The notes below the pieces were generated by a model. That model was not told the DNA's origin, did not search any database, and worked only from the letters and a program-made list of their open reading frames with translations. This document shows positions 6,539 through 9,172 of a stretch of DNA of 9,172 nt, piece after piece. Made by a program: the position numbers and the translations under genes. Origin of the DNA: Bacillota bacterium (lineage in GTDB: Bacteria > Bacillota > DTU065); contig DUTE01000219.1 in NCBI GenBank assembly GCA_012842235.1, positions 1-9,172 on the forward strand. Reading direction: 5' to 3'. The first letter of the stretch is position 1, and each line of letters opens with the position of its first letter.

Positions 6539-7393
6539 TTGACTGCCAAGCAATATGTAGATGCTGTAATGAAACATGTCTATCTTCCTTTTTCTATACG
6601 TAGACGGATAAAAGCAGATCTTCAAAGTGATATTGCCCTTTTGATAGAAGAGGGTCAGACCATTGAGGAAATAATTGAACGTATGGGCCCTGCTGAAAAG
6701 CTTGCAGCAGAGCTTACAGAAAACTATTATTACCAGGACCATAAACCTTTCCACGAATATAAATCAAAAACATCTTTTTTGGGCTTGCCCCTTTTGCATG
6801 TTGTAACAGCCTATACTCAAGTACCTTCAGTTCGCTTTTTTGGTGCAAGAGCTATAAATATAGGTGGCCGGACTTTACCCCTTTATGGTCTTAACTCAAT
6901 CCCTACAGCTAAAGGGGTGGTAGCTATAGGGATAAAAGCCAAAGGTATAATATCTTGTGGCATGTTTAGTATGGGAATTCTGAGTATTGGTCTTTTTACC
7001 ATGGGACTTTTTAGCATTGGTTTAATATCTTTAGGATTACTTTCTCTTGGTTTAATATCAGTAGGCCTTGTTGCCATAGGTAATATTGCCATTGGTCTTG
7101 CTTCATTGGGGCTAGTCGCACTTGGGCAATTTGCTATTGGTCAGGAAGCATTTGGTAAAATTGTCTTAGCGATACCTAAAGGTACTTCTTTTGCTACTGC
7201 TTCTGCTATGGTTAATAGCTTTTTAAAAAGTAGTGACATTTCTCCCTGGGTCTTTACTTTTTATCAAAATGCCTTTAGTATTCTAAATTGGTGTGGTACA
7301 AGAATTCCTTGGGTAATAGGAACAGTAGTCATTTTATTGCTAGTTGTAGTGGGATTAAGCCAATTATTAGCAAAAAATGCCGGTTGGCAATAG
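6539..7393 (+). CDS. HAAS-domain protein with glycine pentad repeat array and C-terminal membrane segment
   Basis: This 284-residue protein has four parts. Residues about 1-65 are a helical HAAS / DUF1700-like domain (IRRRIKADLQSDIALLIEEG, then RMGPAEKLAAEL), which is typically encoded beside PadR regulators and thought to couple them to membrane partners. Residues about 76-125 include SFLGLPLLHVV, a linker I recall from similar uncharacterised Firmicute proteins. Residues 126-210 are 17 consecutive five-residue units, G then two mostly hydrophobic residues, then A/S/T (16 of 17 units), then usually a hydrophobic residue, with glycine at every fifth position from 126 to 206. This may form a solenoid or a membrane-inserted glycine-rich structure. 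Residues about 258-278 are a transmembrane helix (IPWVIGTVVILLLVVVG). TTG is the start codon, set by AGGAGGG. It is the second gene of the PadR operon and ends at a strong terminator. A signalling or repressor-control role is inferred; the biochemical function is unknown. Confidence 0.82.
   Translation: MTAKQYVDAVMKHVYLPFSIRRRIKADLQSDIALLIEEGQTIEEIIERMGPAEKLAAELTENYYYQDHKPFHEYKSKTSFLGLPLLHVVTAYTQVPSVRFFGARAINIGGRTLPLYGLNSIPTAKGVVAIGIKAKGIISCGMFSMGILSIGLFTMGLFSIGLISLGLLSLGLISVGLVAIGNIAIGLASLGLVALGQFAIGQEAFGKIVLAIPKGTSFATASAMVNSFLKSSDISPWVFTFYQNAFSILNWCGTRIPWVIGTVVILLLVVVGLSQLLAKNAGWQ
6914..7168 (+). repeat. 15-bp periodic coding repeat (17 glycine pentads)
   Basis: A GGN codon recurs every 15 bases from 6914 to 7156 without a single phase slip. 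The DNA copies are diverged (recurring pieces such as ATTGGTCTT and TTTAGCATTGG), so the protein phase is conserved more strictly than the nucleotides. This points to an old array under selection rather than recent tandem duplication. Confidence 0.9.
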
Positions 7394-7420
7394 TTTAGAA
7401 CGTTAAACAGTCTCCTAATT

Positions 7421-7460
7421 AAAAAGGCACAGCGGTAATTACCGCTGTGCCTTTTTTTTT
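7421..7460. terminator. Strong bidirectional terminator between convergent genes
   Basis: GGCACAGCGGT (7426-7436) pairs perfectly with ACCGCTGTGCC (7441-7451) over an AATT loop. Five A bases on the left and at least nine T bases on the right give U tracts on both strands. It serves the HAAS gene on plus and the ABC transporter gene on minus. Confidence 0.95.
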
Positions 7461-7462
7461 TA

Positions 7463-9172
7463 TTAGACAGCATAGGTATCAAAATTAGCAAACTGACTAT
7501 TGTAAAGTTCTGCATAGAAACCATCTTTTTCAAGTAGTTCTTCATGTTTTCCTTGTTCAACAACACGGCCTTCATTCATCACTAAGATTAAATCCGCATC
7601 GCGAATAGTCGATAATCTGTGAGCAATAACAAAACTAGTTCTTCCTTGCATCAACTTTTGCATAGCTTTTTGGATATAAACCTCTGTCCTTGTATCAACA
7701 CTACTTGTAGCTTCATCTAGAATAAGAACTACCGGATCAGCAAGTATAGCTCGGGCGATAGTCAAAAGTTGTTTTTGGCCTTGAGAGATATTAGTAGCAT
7801 CTTCGTTTAATACTGTGTCATAACCATCAGGAAGGGTTCTTATGAAATGATCAGCATGAGCAGCTTTGGCTGCCTCTACTACCTCTTCAAAAGTAGCACC
7901 TTCTTTACCGTAGGCAATATTGTCTTTTATTGTTCCTGTAAAGAGCCATGTATCTTGAAGTACCATACCAAATATACTACGTAGATCGCTGCGTCTTAGA
8001 TCACGTATATCCACACCATCGATGGTTATTCTACCTCCATCAAGCTCATAAAAACGCATTAAAAGGTTTACTAAAGTAGTTTTGCCTGCTCCAGTTGGTC
8101 CTACAATAGCAATAACTTGGCCCTTCTTTGCTGCAATATTCATCTCTTCTATGAGGGGTTCGTCTTTTTTATAGCTAAACTGAACATCTTCAAATCTAAC
8201 TTCCCCTTGTGGTAGAGCAATAACCTTTGCATCTTTTTTGTCAGGAATCTCTTCTTCTTCATCTAGTAGTTCAAAAACCCGTTCTGCTGAAGCTATAGTT
8301 GCTTGAAGAACATTGGCTATATTTGCTGTTTGCACAATAGGTTGGGTAAACTGTCTTGAATATTGAATAAAGGCTTGTACATCGCCGATAGTAATTTTAT
8401 TTTTGGTTACAAGAATACTACCAATAACACTTATAAACACATAACCAATATTATTAATAAAAACTATAAGAGGCCTAATAATACCTGAAATAAATTGGGC
8501 TTTCCAGCTAGCATCATAATACCGATTATTAATATCGTTAAACTCGGATAGTGCTACCTTCTCATTACCAAAAGCTTTGACTATTTTGTGCCCTGCATAC
8601 ATCTCTTCAATATGACCATTTAACTCTCCAAGCACCTTTTGTTGCTCAGCAAAGTGTTCTTGAGAACGAGGTATAACTGATTTGGTTACAAAGATTGATA
8701 GAGGCAAAGCGATAAATGTAACTAGAGTCATAAGAGGGCTTATTGTAAGCATCAAGATAGTCACGCCAATTAAAGTTACAACAGAAGTTATAAGCTGAGT
8801 AATACTTTGTTGTAAAGTCGTACTTATATTATCTACATCATTAATAATACGGCTTAATATCTCCCCATGGGTTTGCGAATCAAAAAACTTTAATGGCAGA
8901 CGAGATAATTTTTCATTTACGTCTTTTCTCATATTATAAACAGTCTTTTGAGATACACTTGCCATAATAAACTGCTGTAAGTAACTAAAGGCTGCACTTG
9001 CGACATATAACCAACCTAGAGTAATAATTATTTTAAAAATATACTCAAAATCTATCTTAGCTCCAGGTATACCTCTTTGTTTCATCATTATACCTTCAAA
9101 AAGCTTTGTAGTTGCTTTTCCCATAATCTTAGGAGTAAAAATCGAAAAAACAGTACTTAAAGCAGCTAACAA
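7463..9172 (-). CDS. ABC exporter subunit, fused membrane and ATPase domains (5' end beyond window)
   Basis: This is most of a type IV (ABCB-like) exporter half-transporter, which uses ATP hydrolysis to move a lipid, peptide or drug-like substrate out of the cell; the substrate cannot be inferred. The 569 visible residues lack the N-terminus: the reading runs off the right edge and the first transmembrane helix is only partly present, so some tens of residues are missing. Further membrane helices are near 45-70, 123-143, 146-165 and 230-255. The nucleotide-binding domain (from about 325) has Walker A GPTGAGKTT at 358-366, Q-loop Q406, signature ISQGQ at 462-466, Walker B ending in E487 (LILDEATSSVD) and switch H518. 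Intact Glu and His with an SQGQ-type signature resemble the catalytically competent subunit of heterodimeric exporters such as TM288, BmrD and YfiC. A partner gene would then be expected immediately upstream, beyond the window. It converges on the HAAS gene. Confidence 0.95.
   Translation of the reverse strand: MLAALSTVFSIFTPKIMGKATTKLFEGIMMKQRGIPGAKIDFEYIFKIIITLGWLYVASAAFSYLQQFIMASVSQKTVYNMRKDVNEKLSRLPLKFFDSQTHGEILSRIINDVDNISTTLQQSITQLITSVVTLIGVTILMLTISPLMTLVTFIALPLSIFVTKSVIPRSQEHFAEQQKVLGELNGHIEEMYAGHKIVKAFGNEKVALSEFNDINNRYYDASWKAQFISGIIRPLIVFINNIGYVFISVIGSILVTKNKITIGDVQAFIQYSRQFTQPIVQTANIANVLQATIASAERVFELLDEEEEIPDKKDAKVIALPQGEVRFEDVQFSYKKDEPLIEEMNIAAKKGQVIAIVGPTGAGKTTLVNLLMRFYELDGGRITIDGVDIRDLRRSDLRSIFGMVLQDTWLFTGTIKDNIAYGKEGATFEEVVEAAKAAHADHFIRTLPDGYDTVLNEDATNISQGQKQLLTIARAILADPVVLILDEATSSVDTRTEVYIQKAMQKLMQGRTSFVIAHRLSTIRDADLILVMNEGRVVEQGKHEELLEKDGFYAELYNSQFANFDTYAV

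Noticed and set aside
6883..7092. Proline-rich minus-strand frame opposite the glycine repeats
   Set aside because: Its regular composition is only the reverse complement of the GGN-phased array.
6914..7168. Reading the glycine array as a CRISPR-like or intergenic tandem repeat
   Set aside because: The period is 15 bases in a single continuous coding frame, the units are diverged and there are no spacers.
7264..7575. Minus-strand frame spanning the convergent terminator
   Set aside because: It reads through a strong bidirectional terminator and overlaps the ends of two solid genes.

Overview
The window looks like chromosomal DNA of a low-GC Firmicute, probably an anaerobic clostridial lineage. 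The basis is AT-rich sequence with AGA and ATA codons, strong AGGAGG-type ribosome binding sites, TTG and GTG starts, a PadR/HAAS gene pair, a Gram-positive-style lipobox, and strong stem-loop terminators with U tracts. No genus can be named from the sequence alone.

Layout, left to right. (1) 119-2152 is an intact type I restriction-modification methyltransferase gene (hsdM). Its stop overlaps the start of what should be hsdS, but only an 18-codon stub remains (2152-2208). About 700 bases of apparently decayed DNA with one terminator follow. (2) 2904-5137 is a two-gene unit for exported proteins: a calcineurin-type metallophosphoesterase with an FN3-like C-terminal domain, then a secreted protein with a probable jelly-roll (carbohydrate-binding-like) fold. 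It ends at a long stem-loop. (3) 5138-6102 holds a promoter region with two copies of a palindrome-containing 14-mer, a lipoprotein with a discoidin (F5/8 type C) domain, and a terminator. (4) 6121-7460 is a regulatory module: a promoter, a palindromic operator candidate, a PadR-family repressor gene, and a tightly coupled gene for a HAAS-domain protein with 17 exact five-residue glycine repeats and a C-terminal membrane segment. It ends at a strong bidirectional terminator. (5) 7463-9172, on the minus strand, is most of an ABC exporter subunit (fused membrane and ATPase domains) whose N-terminus lies beyond the right edge.

How the genes may work together (inference). The methyltransferase has lost its adjacent specificity subunit, so it should be inactive unless an hsdS exists elsewhere. 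The three exported proteins look like a surface or envelope group acting on phosphoesters and glycans, although the lipoprotein is a separate transcription unit. The PadR/HAAS pair is probably an autoregulated membrane-linked sensory unit. It is the most unusual element here, because nearly a third of the HAAS-type protein is a perfectly phased glycine pentad array. I do not see a clear, complete new defence or metabolic system in this window.
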